DNA of 30,582 bases, taken from contig JAIVFI010000048.1 in the NCBI GenBank assembly GCA_025558095.1, positions 1 through 30,582 on the forward strand. The letters run 5' to 3'. This DNA comes from Hyaloraphidium curvatum (Eukaryota; Monoblepharomycota; Hyaloraphidiomycetes; Hyaloraphidiales; Hyaloraphidiaceae). Numbering within the stretch: the first letter of the stretch is position 1; each line of letters opens with the position of its first letter. Of the stretch, positions 1 through 11,373 are shown in pieces. A model generated the notes under the pieces. The model was not told the origin of the DNA. It did not search any database and saw nothing but the letters and a program-made list of their open reading frames with translations. Made by a program: the position numbers and the translations under genes.

Positions 1-808
1 CGAGGTGGAGCGAGCGCAGGGGAGCTGCGAGAAGGGCGGGAGGCCGCGGTCCGTCACGTGGCCGTTGTCGTACACGGCCAGATGGGCGAGGAGGGGGACG
101 GTGGTGGGGAGCAGGAGAGGAAAAAGTCGTCGATGGAGAGGCGGTCCTCGCCGTAGCTTTCCGGTAGGACGAGGCGGAGCAGACGCGGCGAGCGGGTGAG
201 CAGGGCGGCCAGGGAGCCGCCGGCCATGTGGCGGTAGTCTTTCGCGGTGACCAGGGCCGAGGCCGGCGGGGAGTGCAGGGCCAAGCGGTGCAAGGCGGCT
301 GCCGAAGCGTGCGAGAGCAGCGAGAGGTCGAGGGTTTTCAGCGGGTGGTCGGGAAGCGACGAGGGCGCGGGGGCAGCGGGAACAGCCCGTCCAGTCGCAC
401 GGCGTGCTGCAGCCGCGGGGCGTCGAGCAGCAGGCTGGCCGAGGGCGCGTCGTCGCCCGAAGGGTACTGAGATTCCCAGAATGCGGCCAGCGAGTCGAGC
501 TTTGAGAGCGGCGGCCGGCAGTACGCGTACAGCCGCTCGGTCGCCCACGGCCGCCACGCGCGGCACACCGCCGCGGCGGCCGCCAGCGTCGCCGAGTCCA
601 GCGGGTCCACTTTGCTCAAAATGCGCGATACGAGTTCTCCGGGCAACCCGGGGCGTCCGGGACCCTGGACTCCCGCGGGCGCGGTTGTCGCCACCGGCAT
701 CTCCGCGGCGCGCTCCCCAGGCGGCCGCCCGGCCCCGCCGACCAGCGACAGCGAGCCCGTGCCGCGGAGCACGAGCTGCGTCGTCGCGCAGCTGCACACG
801 AGCGCCAT
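1..808 (-). CDS. F-box-like protein, left-arm copy, partial and frame-broken
   Basis: This is the mirror copy of the gene at 11374-12915, starting at the ATG whose complement is 806-808 and running off the window start after about half the protein. Compared with the right arm it lacks one G near 18, one near 112 and one near 370, so the frame breaks three times and the protein cannot be read through. No other kind of change was seen in the stretches compared. The losses are in G runs, so they more probably reflect sequence error than gene decay. Function is discussed under the intact copy. Confidence 0.75.
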
Positions 809-1225
809 TCCGGTGGGCCGGGATGACGCCGTCAGATAAGGGACCGCCGGCCTGCGGAACCAGATGCCCTGCATGGGCCACGTCATGTGACCGTTGGTAG
901 GCCCCCAAACGGAGGCAAGCGACCGAAACTGGCAAAGACGGGCGCAATTTACTGGTGAGAGGCTCTTCCGTGTCCTCCGCGGTGTCATGCATTGGCGGAT
1001 CAGGCTCAGTTGGCTTCCAGGCGGCGAATGGGCGCGGCGGACGGTCGGGACGATTCCTGTCCGAATCGCGAGCATCCACACTTCCAGTAGGCCGAACTCG
1101 ATAGATCACATGTATATCTGTGCATTTCGTGGCTCACGTCGTTGGTTTCTTGAATTGCTCGGAGATCGAGGGAGGGGGATCGACGGATCCGTCAGAGCCG
1201 TCAACGGTGTCGCCCATGGCCTCGA

Positions 1226-2540
1226 ATGCCCCATCCGAACCTACTCGTTCTGCTCGTCCTGCTCATTTCGTCGTTTTTCCTGCTCCGGTCGCCGCCGGCC
1301 GCCCTCGATGACGAGCCGGAGCCCGCGCCACGGACAGCCTCCAACGCGTCCCGCGCGCGCTGCCCGTCGGACCTCGTCCTCCTCGCCGCCACCATCGCCC
1401 GCTCCGCGGCGCACGAGCTCCCCTTCCTCCTCGCAAATTTGGAGCGCCTCGCGTCGATGGTTGGCGCGCTGCACGTCCTCCTCGTCGAGAACGGCTCGCG
1501 GGACGGCGGCCGCGCGCTGCGCGCCTGGGCGGACGAACGCGGCGTGCCGTTCCTGGAATCCGAGGACGACCATAAAGACTGGACGCCTCCGTACCCGCCG
1601 GCCCCGCCGGCCCCGCCGCTCCGCCCCTCGCGACACCCGAAGATCCTCTCTGCCCGCGCCGTCGCGTTCCGCCACCCGGGCGGGAAGAAGGACCTCCGCA
1701 CGCTCGCCCGCGCGCGGGACGGGTACCTCCACGCGCTGCGGACCCACTCCTGGTACTCGAACGTCGACTACCTGTTCCCGGTGGACACGGACATGTGCGT
1801 GCCGTGGCGCGTGGAGCGGCAGCGGGGCGTGGAGGGATGGGAGGGTGTGTGGACCAACCTCCTGGCCGCGGAGCGGCGGTACGACCGCCTCGACCCCTCC
1901 ACCTCGCACCTCCGGCCGCCCTTCGGGGGCAAGGGCTGGTCCGCCCTCTTCCCCAACGGCATCTGTGGGTGGTACCTCCCCCGTTCTCTCCCCAACGGCA
2001 CCGTCGCATCCGTCCCCGCCGCGCCGCACGCGGAGGGGGCGCAAGGATACTACTGCGACCGGTTCGCGCTCGACGGCGGGGGCGCGTTTCCCGGGGGAGC
2101 GCTGGACCACCGCAGCTGCGCGGGGGCGAAGAAAGGGGGTGGTATTGCGAGTATGTCGGGCCCGAGGGGATGAAGAATGTGAAGGAGCAGGGGGACGGCG
2201 AGGGGAAGGAACCGTTCGTACCCGTGCGGGGCGCGTTCGGCGGGCCGCGCTGTACTCGGCCCCCTTGCTCCGCGCGCGCTCGGACTGCGTCTATTCGGGA
2301 TCGAAGGGGTGCGAGCACGCGGGGCTCAACGACTGCCTGAGGACGGGGAGGGTGGAAGGCCGAGATGGGGATCGCGGCGAGGTGGACGGTGGATTGGGAG
2401 GGGTGCGGGGAGGCGCCCAAGGAGGACGGGGCGGGGAAGGGGTGCAGGAGGGGGTTTTGGACGAGCCGCTGGGGGACTTGGATGGGGAGGCGGAAGTGGA
2501 GATGATTGGCGGGCGGGCAGAGGCCGTTGATCGAAGATGA
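1226..2540 (+). CDS. Putative type II glycosyltransferase, left-arm copy, frame-broken
   Basis: This is the mirror copy of the gene at 9636-10955. It spans 1315 nt against 1320 nt in the right arm. All five missing bases are G-run contractions: one near 2136, one near 2242, two near 2345-2352 and one near 2427. The first 300 codons read normally, including the N-terminal membrane anchor and the DTD motif. The C-terminal third is scrambled by the deletions. The right-arm copy should be taken as the gene model, and this one as the same gene seen again with errors. Confidence 0.75.
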
Positions 2541-3239
2541 CCACAGGAGCATGAAGCTGTTTGACGCCGAGATGCTAATTGCAGGCCTGTACAATCGCGA
2601 AAAGGCGGCTCTTGATTCCTTTGCTGCTCCATTCGAGCTGCCTCCAAGCGGGCGTGAGGGATGTAGACGTACAGGCTCTCTCGGACGAGTGCGTCCTTGG
2701 AACCGTCGGACCTCCAGCCGCCACCAGCCGCTCTCTCCCCTGCTCGAAAACTACGCTGGGTTTTCGACCTGGACGGGACGAGTGCCGACGCGGAAACCCT
2801 CCCCGCGCCGCCCACGTGCCCCGAGGACGTGCGCTCGACTTCGTTGAGGTCCCTCGCTCCGCTCCAAGGAACACCACCGCTTCGCGTGCGGTCATAGTCG
2901 CTGCCGTGGGCCTTCAAACAGGCCTTCAGTTCCCGGACGTTAGGCCCGTTGCCTGGGCTGGCGCTGCAGTTGGGTTTACCTCGTCGGAGTTCGGGACGCG
3001 GTCCTCAAGCGGCCTGCCGCGGCGTCGCACGCGACCCCAAACCCGTGGCAACGTTCCGTTGCTCCCTCGCCCCGAGCTTCAAGCGCACGGCGCCACCGAG
3101 CGGGTTCCGGCCACCACTTTGCCGCAAGCGGAGTTCGCGCCCGCGGACTTTGCCATCGGATCGGCTGTGCCGGGCGCAGTCCGACGCGGGGGGACGAAGT
3201 GCCGCCACCGCACACGCGTGGCTACGACGTTTCTCGAGC
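2541..3239. other. Intergenic, no convincing gene
   Basis: About 700 nt lie between the glycosyltransferase-like stop and the kinase start, both on the same strand. Several frames are open on both strands, as expected at this GC content, but none shows a domain, signal peptide or splice pattern that I trust. A short phrase resembling the HAD start FDLDGT can be read near 2768, but its frame ends without further HAD motifs. The region presumably holds the kinase promoter. Its mirror is 8934-9635. Confidence 0.5.
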
Positions 3240-5631
3240 ATGACTGCGCATCGGAGCAATAATTCAGGGCCGCTAGCGGCGCCTCGCGTCATCGTGGTCG
3301 CGATCATCGCCGCCATCATCACGAGGGCGGTTCCTGCACGGGGCGCGACAATCATCGACGGCTTCACTCTTGGGAGCCGATGCGTTGTTGCAGGCACTTT
3401 CAAGCAGCTCTGTGAGCTGCCGCGCAGCATTGATTTCTTTCGTGCGTGCTCACACCGGCCACTACTCGGCCGGCATCGAAACCGCCATCAATCCAAGCCC
3501 AGCTACCCGGGACATGTCAGGCAAATTTAGCCTGTGAATCTACTTCCAGCGTTGGCTACGACGCTCGGCAGATTTGCGACGCAAGCGCCCCTCAGTCATT
3601 CACGCTCTCGGGCACGGTGGTTCTTCACTCGCCTTCTGCCGCGCCCACTCTCTCCATTGATTCTTGCATTTTCCGCGCAGGGCAATTACTTCGTCCTCAC
3701 CCAATGGTCCGGCACTTCCTGCTCCGGCACATATTCTACCGCCGCCGCGGTGCTCACCAATGAGTGCGTCCCGCTTGGTTTCCTCGGCATCCCGGCCTAT
3801 GGCCTCTCCACATGCTCCGGCGTCACCGACGCGGAAGGGAGCTTGTCCTTCTTTGTTGACGGGGCCTGTTCGGTACGTTTTCCCCTACCGCTCATGCGCG
3901 CTCTGCGTTACCCTATTCATGCGCACGGCATCCATGCAGAGGCCCTTCCCCAGCTTTGGCACGTTCAAAGCCATTCGCGGCCACTGCGACATTCTGAATC
4001 TCGGTTCTGCTACGTGTATGCCCTCCGGCTCCGTTCTTCGTGAAGTTCTGGTGACCAGTTTCGCCACAGTCGCTCTAACGGCCAAGTGCGATTACCCGCT
4101 TCAGGGTTTCCCGATTCCATTTGCAGAGCTACAGGGGGATCGGTTGCCACGACAAGTACCCAATCCGTCACCACCACGACGCCAACGCAATCAACGCCTC
4201 TCCCTTCTCCGCCGACCTCCTCATCGCCGCCCGTCGGAGCAATCGTAGGCGGTGTACTTGGGGGACTCGCGGCGCTTGCTCTGCTTGTAGTGCTGCTGTT
4301 CTGGATGAGGCGGAGGAGGAGGCCTGCGGAGAGCATTCCTGCGGAGAAAGCAGAGAAGCAGATGCCTGCAGGCTCGCCGCATATGGAACCTGGGACAGTT
4401 CGCGGGTTTTCATCCACCGCCAGGGGCAACGCTGACAGCGTGCCGCGAGTGGCGGCTTCACCTTCCGAAGCCAGCAACCCTGCGCTCGCGGAGGACGTCG
4501 CCTCAGTGCCGAGCAACGACCCACACCAGGAGCAAGCTTTACCCGTGACACCCGCTGCCGCCGTTGCTCTTGCGTTTCCTCTGGCAGCCTCTGGGGACGG
4601 AGCTTCTGCGGACACAGCAGGATCCACGCTCGCCGCTGGTCGGTCGCCTCCGGCACTCCCCTTTTTCCGGGCGGAAGCCCGATCGCCCCCCCCCCTGTCC
4701 CGCAGCCGAGCTCCAAGCTCCTTGTTTCGGCTACGGACATCGTCATCGACAGCTCGCAAAAGCTGGGAGAAGGCAGCTTTGGGGTTGTCTATGTCGGCAC
4801 TCTGCGCGGGACTAGAGTCGCAGTCAAGACTCTGAAAGGAGACCTCGACGAGCACACCCTGAAGGCTTTTGCGAAGGAGGTGACCAACTGGGAGGGCCTC
4901 GTCCAGCGTAACGGTGAGCGGCTCGCCAACGGCTCGGAGTCTGTGGAGGTGCTGATCTCCACGCTTTTACGCAGTCCTCCCGCTGATGGCCTACTGCCCT
5001 TCTCCCCCGATGATGGTCACCGACCTCGTCCGCGACGGCAACCTCCGCAAGTACCTGTCGGCCCGCGGCTGGCCCCTAGACCTCGGCCTGCGCTTCCTCG
5101 AAGACGTCGCCAACGGCATGGTCTACCTGCACGGCCTCGGCATCCTGCACGGCGACATCAAGTCCCTCAACGTGCTCATTGACGGCAGCAAACCATGATC
5201 ACCGACTTTGGCCTCTCGCGGGTGCGCCAGGAGGTCGGCAAGTCGACCGCCGCGGGCACCGTCGGCGGCGGGCTCTCGGGCACGCCGGGGTTCCTGGCGC
5301 CGGAGCTGGTGGACGGCGCGGCGCTGCAGAAGCCGGCGGACGTGTACGCGTTCTCGATGTTGTGCTACGAGGTCGTGAGCAAGGGCAAGTACCCGCTCGA
5401 GGAGCTGAACCCGGCATTGGTGGGTGCGAGCGCCGCCATCGCGACAAACGCTGACAACCACCTCCCATCCAGGTCCTGTACAACGTTGCCGTCAAGGGCG
5501 TCCGCCCGGAGCGGCCCGAGGGGGTTCCGGACGCAGTGTGGAGCCTTATGGAGCGGTGCTGGGACCAGGACCCGAAGAAGAGGCCGACGTTCGTGCAGGT
5601 GGCCAAGGAGCTGGACGAGATCGTCGGATAG
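3240..5631 (+). CDS. Receptor-like TKL kinase, left-arm copy, frame-broken
   Basis: Seven exons with the same intron positions and phases as the gene at 13610: 3240-3411, 3498-3616, 3681-3872, 3940-4015, 4070-4913, 4975-5419 and 5473-5631. Exons 1-4 and 7 have the same lengths as in the right arm or the intact paralog. Exon 5 is 2 nt short (near 4129 and 4642). Exon 6 is 4 nt short: one G lost near 5193, plus one in-frame Leu codon near 5407. The repaired protein, composite of both arms, would be 670 aa: signal peptide, Cys-rich ectodomain, Thr/Pro-rich stalk, one membrane segment (VGAIVGGVLGGLAALA...) and a kinase domain. The ectodomain is clearly diverged from the 13610 paralog, with substitutions throughout, whereas the kinase half is nearly identical to it. 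Confidence 0.8.
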
Positions 5632-6077
5632 GGACGACGGTAGAAGCTCGCCCGATTTTTGTTAAGCAATCGTGTTTACAAGTCTGTCTGCGCTGTGATT
5701 CGAGGAGCGGGGAGCGGGGATCCTGTCGAGTCAGATCACCAGCCCGCGCGTCCCCACCCTCCTTCCCGACGCCGAGTCCTCAAGACCTGCGCAGCGGGCC
5801 TCCTGCGGCAACGCATCATCAGTGTTTCTTCCGCCGAAGGCGCGGGGACGGGCGCCCGCCGCGTCGCAATTCGCCCTCCAGGGAGCCAGCGGCCAAGTTC
5901 CGTCGCTGCCTCGACCGAACCCGCAGGAGCCGGCACTGTGCGGCGCGTGGGCGGAGAGCGGAATTCCGGTGGAGAGGGGATCTCGCGGCCGCGACGACGC
6001 CGTCGGCGTCTGAGTGTCAGTACTGCATTGCGACCGAGCACGGCCGATGGACCGGCGACGCGTCCTCGACCGCTCGG
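5632..6077. other. Kinase 3' flank up to the palindrome centre
   Basis: About 80-110 nt after the kinase stop are still similar to the flank of the kinase at 13610 (shared CAATCGTGTTT and GTGATTCGAGGAGCGGG), after which the two diverge. The remaining 350 nt contain only frames that are open because the sequence is palindromic and GC-rich. The mirror is 6092-6537. I see no gene here. Confidence 0.5.
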
Positions 6078-6091
6078 TCCCGTGAAACTTC
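6078..6091. other. Palindrome spacer (fold point)
   Basis: Fourteen bases (TCCCGTGAAACTTC) separate the arms, bounded by 13-nt perfect complements at 6065-6077 and 6092-6104. Arm differences become 2-3-nt indels within about 100 nt of this point (around 6008, 6044 and 6064), a higher density than farther out. No telomere-like repeat or recognisable sequencing-adapter sequence is present. A spacer this short between arms of more than 6 kb is expected of a fold-back chimera; a natural palindrome of this form would be unstable. Confidence 0.9.
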
Positions 6092-6537
6092 CCGAGCGGT
6101 CGAGACGCGTCGCCGGTCCATCGGTGCTCGGTCGCAATGCAGTACTGACACTCAGACGACCCGACGGCGTCGTCGCGGCCGCGAGATCCCCTCTCCACCG
6201 GAATTCCGCTCTCCGCCCACGCGCCGCACAGTGCCGGCTCCTGCGGGTTCGGTCGAGGCAGCGACGGAACTTGGCCGCTGGCTCCCTGGACGGGGCGAAT
6301 TGCGACGCGGCGGGCGCCCGTCCCCGCGCCTTCGGCGGAAGAAACACTGATGATGCGTTGCCGCAGGAGGCCCGCTGCGCAGGTCTTGAGGACTCGGCGT
6401 CGGGAAGGAGGGTGGGGACGCGCGGGCTGGTGATCTGACTCGACAGGATCCCCGCTCCCCGCTCCTCGAATCACAGCGCAGACAGACTTGTAAACACGAT
6501 TGCTTAACAAAAATCGGGCGAGCTTCTACCGTCGTCC

Positions 6538-8933
6538 CTATCCGACGATCTCGTCCAGCTCCTTGGCCACCTGCACGAACGTCGGCCTCTTCTTCGGGTC
6601 CTGGTCCCAGCACCGCTCCATAAGGCTCCACACTGCGTCCGGAACCCCCTCGGGCCGCTCCGGCGGACGCCCTTGACGGCAACGTTGTACAGGACCTGGA
6701 TGGGAGGGTGGTTGTCAGCGTTTGTCGCGATGGCGGCGCTCGCACCCACCAATGCCGGGTTCAGCAGCTCCTCGAGCGGGTACTTGCCCTGCTCACGACC
6801 TCGTAGCACAACATCGAGAACGCGTACACGTCCGCCGGCTTCTGCAGCGCCGCGCCGTCCACCAGCTCCGGCGCCAGGAACCCCGGCGTGCCCGAGAGCC
6901 CGCCGCCGACGGTGCCCGCGGCGGTCGACTTGCCGACCTCCTGGCGCACCCGCGAGAGGCCAAAGTCGGTGATCATGGCTTTGCTGCCGTCAATGAGCAC
7001 GTTGAGGACTTGATGTCGCCGTGCAGGATGCCGAGGCCGTGCAGGTAGACCATGCCGTTGGCGACGTCTTCGAGGAAGCGCAGGCCGAGGTCTAGGGGCC
7101 AGCCGCGGGCCGACAGGTACTTGCGGAGGTTGCCGTCGCGGACGAGGTCGGTGACCATCATCGGGGGAGAAGGGCAGTAGGCCATCAGCGGGAGGACTGC
7201 GTAAAAGCGTGGAGATCAGCACCTCCACAGACTCCGAGCCGTTGGCGAGCCGCTCACCGTTACGCTGGACGAGGCCCTCCCAGTTGGTCACCTCCTTCGC
7301 AAAAGCCTTCAGGGTGTGCTCGTCGAGGTCTCCTTTCAGAGTCTTGACTGCGACTCTAGTCCCGCGCAGAGTGCCGACATAGACAACCCCAAAGCTGCCT
7401 TCTCCCAGCTTTTGCGAGCTGTCGATGACGATGTCCGTAGCCGAAACAAGGAGCTTGGAGCTCGGCTGCGGGACAGGGGGGGGGGCGATCGGGCTTCCGC
7501 CCGGAAAAAGGGGAGTGCCGGAGGCGACCGACCCAGCGGCGAGCGTGGATCCTGCTGTGTCCGCAGAAGCTCCGTCCCCAGAGGCTGCCAGAGGAAACGC
7601 AAGAGCAACGGCGGCAGCGGGTGTCACGGGTAAAGCTTGCTCCTGGTGTGGGTCGTTGCTCGGCACTGAGGCGACGTCCTCCGCGAGCGCAGGGTTGCTG
7701 GCTTCGGAAGGTGAAGCCGCCACTCGCGGCACGCTGTCAGCGTTGCCCCTGGCGGTGGATGAAAACCCGCGAACTGTCCCAGGTTCCATATGCGGCGAGC
7801 CTGCAGGCATCTGCTTCTCTGCTTTCTCCGCAGGAATGCTCTCCGCAGGCCTCCTCCTCCGCCTCATCCAGAACAGCAGCACTACAAGCAGAGCAAGCGC
7901 CGCGAGTCCCCCAAGTACACCGCCTACGATTGCTCCGACGGGCGGCGATGAGGAGGTCGGCGGAGAAGGGAGAGGCGTTGATTGCGTTGGCGTCGTGGTG
8001 GTGACGGATTGGGTACTTGTCGTGGCAACCGATCCCCCTGTAGCCTCTGCAAATGGAATCGGGAAACCCTGAAGCGGGTAATCGCACTTGGCCGTTAGAG
8101 CGACTGTGGCGAAACTGGTCACCAGAACTTCACGAAGAACGGAGCCGGAGGGCATACACGTAGCAGAACCGAGATTCAGAATGTCGCAGTGGCCGCGAAT
8201 GGCTTTGAACGTGCCAAAGCTGGGGAAGGGCCTCTGCATGGATGCCGTGCGCATGAATAGGGTAACGCAGAGCGCGCATGAGCGGTAGGGGAAAACGTAC
8301 CGAACAGGCCCCGTCAACAAAGAAGGACAAGCTCCCTTCCGCGTCGGTGACGCCGGAGCATGTGGAGAGGCCATAGGCCGGGATGCCGAGGAAACCAAGC
8401 GGGACGCACTCATTGGTGAGCACCGCGGCGGCGGTAGAATATGTGCCGGAGCAGGAAGTGCCGGACCATTGGGTGAGGACGAAGTAATTGCCCTGCGCGG
8501 AAAATGCAAGAATCAATGGAGAGAGTGGGCGCGGCAGAAGGCGAGTGAAGAACCACCGTGCCCGAGAGCGTGAATGACTGAGGGGCGCTTGCGTCGCAAA
8601 TCTGCCGAGCGTCGTAGCCAACGCTGGAAGTAGATTCACAGGCTAAATTTGCCTGACATGTCCCGGGTAGCTGGGCTTGGATTGATGGCGGTTTCGATGC
8701 CGGCCGAGTAGTGGCCGGTGTGAGCACGCACGAAAGAAATCAATGCTGCGCGGCAGCTCACAGAGCTGCTTGAAAGTGCCTGCAACAACGCATCGGCTCC
8801 CAAGAGTGAAGCCGTCGATGATTGTCGCGCCCCGTGCAGGAACCGCCCTCGTGATGATGGCGGCGATGATCGCGACCACGATGACGCGAGGCGCCGCTAG
8901 CGGCCCTGAATTATTGCTCCGATGCGCAGTCAT
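6538..8933 (-). CDS. Receptor-like TKL kinase, right-arm copy, near-intact
   Basis: Exons on the minus strand are 8933-8762, 8675-8557, 8492-8301, 8233-8158, 8103-7258, 7196-6750 and 6695-6538. Exons 1-5 keep the frame: an N-terminal hydrophobic signal (VIVVAIIAAIIT), a Cys-rich ectodomain, a Thr/Pro-rich stalk, a membrane helix followed by MRRRRRP, a low-complexity juxtamembrane region, then the kinase N-lobe (GEGSFG, VAVK). Exon 6 is 2 nt short and exon 7 is 1 nt short of the intact paralog. The missing bases lie in aagtCCCtc (near 7016), agcAAGGGc (near 6793) and cgCCCgga (near 6674), and all three are present in the left arm. The catalytic loop reads HGDIKS and the activation segment begins DFGLSR. 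I infer a functional plasma-membrane receptor kinase whose sequence here carries errors; a true pseudogene is the alternative. Confidence 0.85.
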
Positions 8934-9635
8934 GCTCGAGATCAACGTCGTAGCCACGCGTGTGCGGTGGCGGCACTTCGTCCCCCCGCGTCGGACTGCG
9001 CCCCGGCACAGCCGATCCGATGGCAAAGTCCGCGGGCGCGAACTCCGCTTGCGGCAAAGTGGTGGCCGGAACCCGCTCGGTGGCGCCGTGCGCTTGAAGC
9101 TCGGGGCGAGGGAGCAACGGAACGTTGCCACGGGTTTGGGGTCGCGTGCGACGCCGCGGCAGGCCGCTTGAGGACCGCGTCCCGAACTCCGACGAGGTAA
9201 ACCCAACTGCAGCGCCAGCCCAGGCAACGGGCCTAACGTCCGGGAACTGAAGGCCTGTTTGAAGGCCCACGGCAGCGACTATGACCGCACGCGAAGCGGT
9301 GGTGTTCCTTGGAGCGGAGCGAGGGACCTCAACGAAGTCGAGCGCACGTCCTCGGGGCACGTGGGCGGCGCGGGGAGGGTTTCCGCGTCGGCACTCGTCC
9401 CGTCCAGGTCGAAAACCCAGCGTAGTTTTCGAGCAGGGGAGAGAGCGGCTGGTGGCGGCTGGAGGTCCGACGGTTCCAAGGACGCACTCGTCCGAGAGAG
9501 CCTGTACGTCTACATCCCTCACGCCCGCTTGGAGGCAGCTCGAATGGAGCAGCAAAGGAATCAAGAGCCGCCTTTTCGCGATTGTACAGGCCTGCAATTA
9601 GCATCTCGGCGTCAAACAGCTTCATGCTCCTGTGG
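8934..9635. other. Intergenic mirror of 2541-3239
   Basis: This is the upstream region of the right-arm kinase and the downstream region of the glycosyltransferase-like gene. It is the reverse complement of 2541-3239, apart from small indels (for example GA present here and absent near 3231). I see no supported gene. Confidence 0.5.
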
Positions 9636-10955
9636 TCATCTTCGATCAACGGCCTCTGCCCGCCCGCCAATCATCTCCACTTCCGCCTCCCCATCCAAGT
9701 CCCCCAGCGGCTCGTCCAAAACCCCCTCCTGCACCCCTTCCCCGCCCCCGTCCTCCTTGGGCGCCTCCCCGCACCCCTCCCAATCCACCGTCCACCTCGC
9801 CGCGATCCCCATCTCGGCCTTCCACCCCTCCCCCGTCCTCAGGCAGTCGTTGAGCCCCGCGTGCTCGCACCCCTTCGATCCCGAATAGACGCAGTCCGAG
9901 CGCGCGCGGAGCAAGGGGGCCGAGTACAGCGCGGCCCCGCCGAACGCGCCCCGCACGGGTACGAACGGTTCCTTCCCCTCGCCGTCCCCCTGCTCCTTCA
10001 CATTCTTCATCCCCTCGGGCCCGACATACTCGCAATACCACCCCCCTTTCTTCGCCCCCGCGCAGCTGCGGTGGTCCAGCGCTCCCCCGGGAAACGCGCC
10101 CCCGCCGTCGAGCGCGAACCGGTCGCAGTAGTATCCTTGCGCCCCCTCCGCGTGCGGCGCGGCGGGGACGGATGCGACGGTGCCGTTGGGGAGAGAACGG
10201 GGGAGGTACCACCCACAGATGCCGTTGGGGAAGAGGGCGGACCAGCCCTTGCCCCCGAAGGGCGGCCGGAGGTGCGAGGTGGAGGGGTCGAGGCGGTCGT
10301 ACCGCCGCTCCGCGGCCAGGAGGTTGGTCCACACACCCTCCCATCCCTCCACGCCCCGCTGCCGCTCCACGCGCCACGGCACGCACATGTCCGTGTCCAC
10401 CGGGAACAGGTAGTCGACGTTCGAGTACCAGGAGTGGGTCCGCAGCGCGTGGAGGTACCCGTCCCGCGCGCGGGCGAGCGTGCGGAGGTCCTTCTTCCCG
10501 CCCGGGTGGCGGAACGCGACGGCGCGGGCAGAGAGGATCTTCGGGTGTCGCGAGGGGCGGAGCGGCGGGGCCGGCGGGGCCGGCGGGTACGGAGGCGTCC
10601 AGTCTTTATGGTCGTCCTCGGATTCCAGGAACGGCACGCCGCGTTCGTCCGCCCAGGCGCGCAGCGCGCGGCCGCCGTCCCGCGAGCCGTTCTCGACGAG
10701 GAGGACGTGCAGCGCGCCAACCATCGACGCGAGGCGCTCCAAATTTGCGAGGAGGAAGGGGAGCTCGTGCGCCGCGGAGCGGGCGATGGTGGCGGCGAGG
10801 AGGACGAGGTCCGACGGGCAGCGCGCGCGGGACGCGTTGGAGGCTGTCCGTGGCGCGGGCTCCGGCTCGTCATCGAGGGCGGCCGGCGGCGACCGGAGCA
10901 GGAAAAACGACGAAATGAGCAGGACGAGCAGAACGAGTAGGTTCGGATGGGGCAT
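9636..10955 (-). CDS. Putative type II membrane glycosyltransferase (GT-A-like)
   Basis: Single-exon gene of 439 aa starting MPHPNLLVLLVLL. Residues 5-20 form a hydrophobic signal-anchor, followed by a Pro/Glu-rich stem, which fits a Golgi or ER lumenal enzyme. Residues 50-95 resemble the start of a nucleotide-sugar domain (LLVENGSRDGG). A DTD motif at 187-189 within FPVDTDM matches the metal-binding DxD of GT-A enzymes. Downstream, WYCEYVGPEG, an AFGGAALY segment and CEHAGLNDC resemble the acceptor and catalytic segments of fungal and bacterial DxD glycosyltransferases. The family (GT69/CAP59-like or other), donor and acceptor cannot be fixed by eye. The C-terminal 60 residues are acidic and low complexity. 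It is divergent from the F-box-like gene, with 418 nt between the starts. This copy is intact; the left-arm copy has five G-run deletions. Confidence 0.7.
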   Translation of the reverse strand: MPHPNLLVLLVLLISSFFLLRSPPAALDDEPEPAPRTASNASRARCPSDLVLLAATIARSAAHELPFLLANLERLASMVGALHVLLVENGSRDGGRALRAWADERGVPFLESEDDHKDWTPPYPPAPPAPPLRPSRHPKILSARAVAFRHPGGKKDLRTLARARDGYLHALRTHSWYSNVDYLFPVDTDMCVPWRVERQRGVEGWEGVWTNLLAAERRYDRLDPSTSHLRPPFGGKGWSALFPNGICGWYLPRSLPNGTVASVPAAPHAEGAQGYYCDRFALDGGGAFPGGALDHRSCAGAKKGGWYCEYVGPEGMKNVKEQGDGEGKEPFVPVRGAFGGAALYSAPLLRARSDCVYSGSKGCEHAGLNDCLRTGEGWKAEMGIAARWTVDWEGCGEAPKEDGGGEGVQEGVLDEPLGDLDGEAEVEMIGGRAEAVDRR

Positions 10956-11373
10956 TCGAGGCCATGGGCGACACCGTTGACGGCTCTGACGGATCCGTCG
11001 ATCCCCCTCCCTCGATCTCCGAGCAATTCAAGAAACCAACGACGTGAGCCACGAAATGCACAGATATACATGTGATCTATCGAGTTCGGCCTACTGGAAG
11101 TGTGGATGCTCGCGATTCGGACAGGAATCGTCCCGACCGTCCGCCGCGCCCATTCGCCGCCTGGAAGCCAACTGAGCCTGATCCGCCAATGCATGACACC
11201 GCGGAGGACACGGAAGAGCCTCTCACCAGTAAATTGCGCCCGTCTTTGCCAGTTTCGGTCGCTTGCCTCCGTTTGGGGGCCTACCAACGGTCACATGACG
11301 TGGCCCATGCAGGGCATCTGGTTCCGCACGGCCGGCGGTCCCTTATCTGACGGCGTCATCCCGGCCCACCGGA
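10956..11373. promoter_or_regulatory. Divergent promoter region
   Basis: These 418 nt separate the start codons of the glycosyltransferase-like gene (minus) and the F-box-like gene (plus), so both promoters must lie here. The stretch around 11060-11080 (AGATATACATGTGATC) is the most AT-rich part and could hold a core promoter, but no element is certain. The mirror is 809-1225. Confidence 0.45.

Larger units (their letters stand above)
1..6077 (+). repeat. Left arm of giant inverted repeat (palindrome)
   Basis: The reverse complement of this segment recurs at 6092-12184. Position 1 pairs with 12184 and 6065-6077 pairs with 6092-6104. The left arm is 16 nt shorter than the right because it has lost single bases, mainly in G or C runs (near 18, 112, 370, 860, 2136, 2242, 2345, 2427, 4129, 4642 and 5193). 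The stretches I aligned (181-240, 421-480, 1381-1440, 5701-5760, 5941-6000) are identical. The arm reaches the first base of the window, so its outer limit is unknown. It holds an F-box-like gene fragment, a glycosyltransferase-like gene and a receptor-like kinase gene. Confidence 0.97.

Noticed and set aside
894-2540. A 548-aa plus-strand frame (and its mirror at 10007-11287) rich in Arg, Ser, Thr and Pro
   Set aside because: It is an alternate frame of the glycosyltransferase-like gene; composition is low complexity and the real frame shows the membrane anchor and DTD motif.
2697-2897. A WVFDLDGT phrase suggesting a HAD phosphatase
   Set aside because: Only the first motif is present in a short frame, with no later HAD motifs and no intron that would extend it.
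6078-6091. Palindrome centre as a telomere hairpin or replication origin
   Set aside because: No telomeric repeats or other origin-like features flank it; the pattern of arm differences points to a sequencing or assembly fold-back.
5659-6510. Long overlapping frames on both strands around the palindrome centre, with the same protein on each strand
   Set aside because: They exist only because the sequence is its own reverse complement at high GC; there is no domain, signal or splice support.
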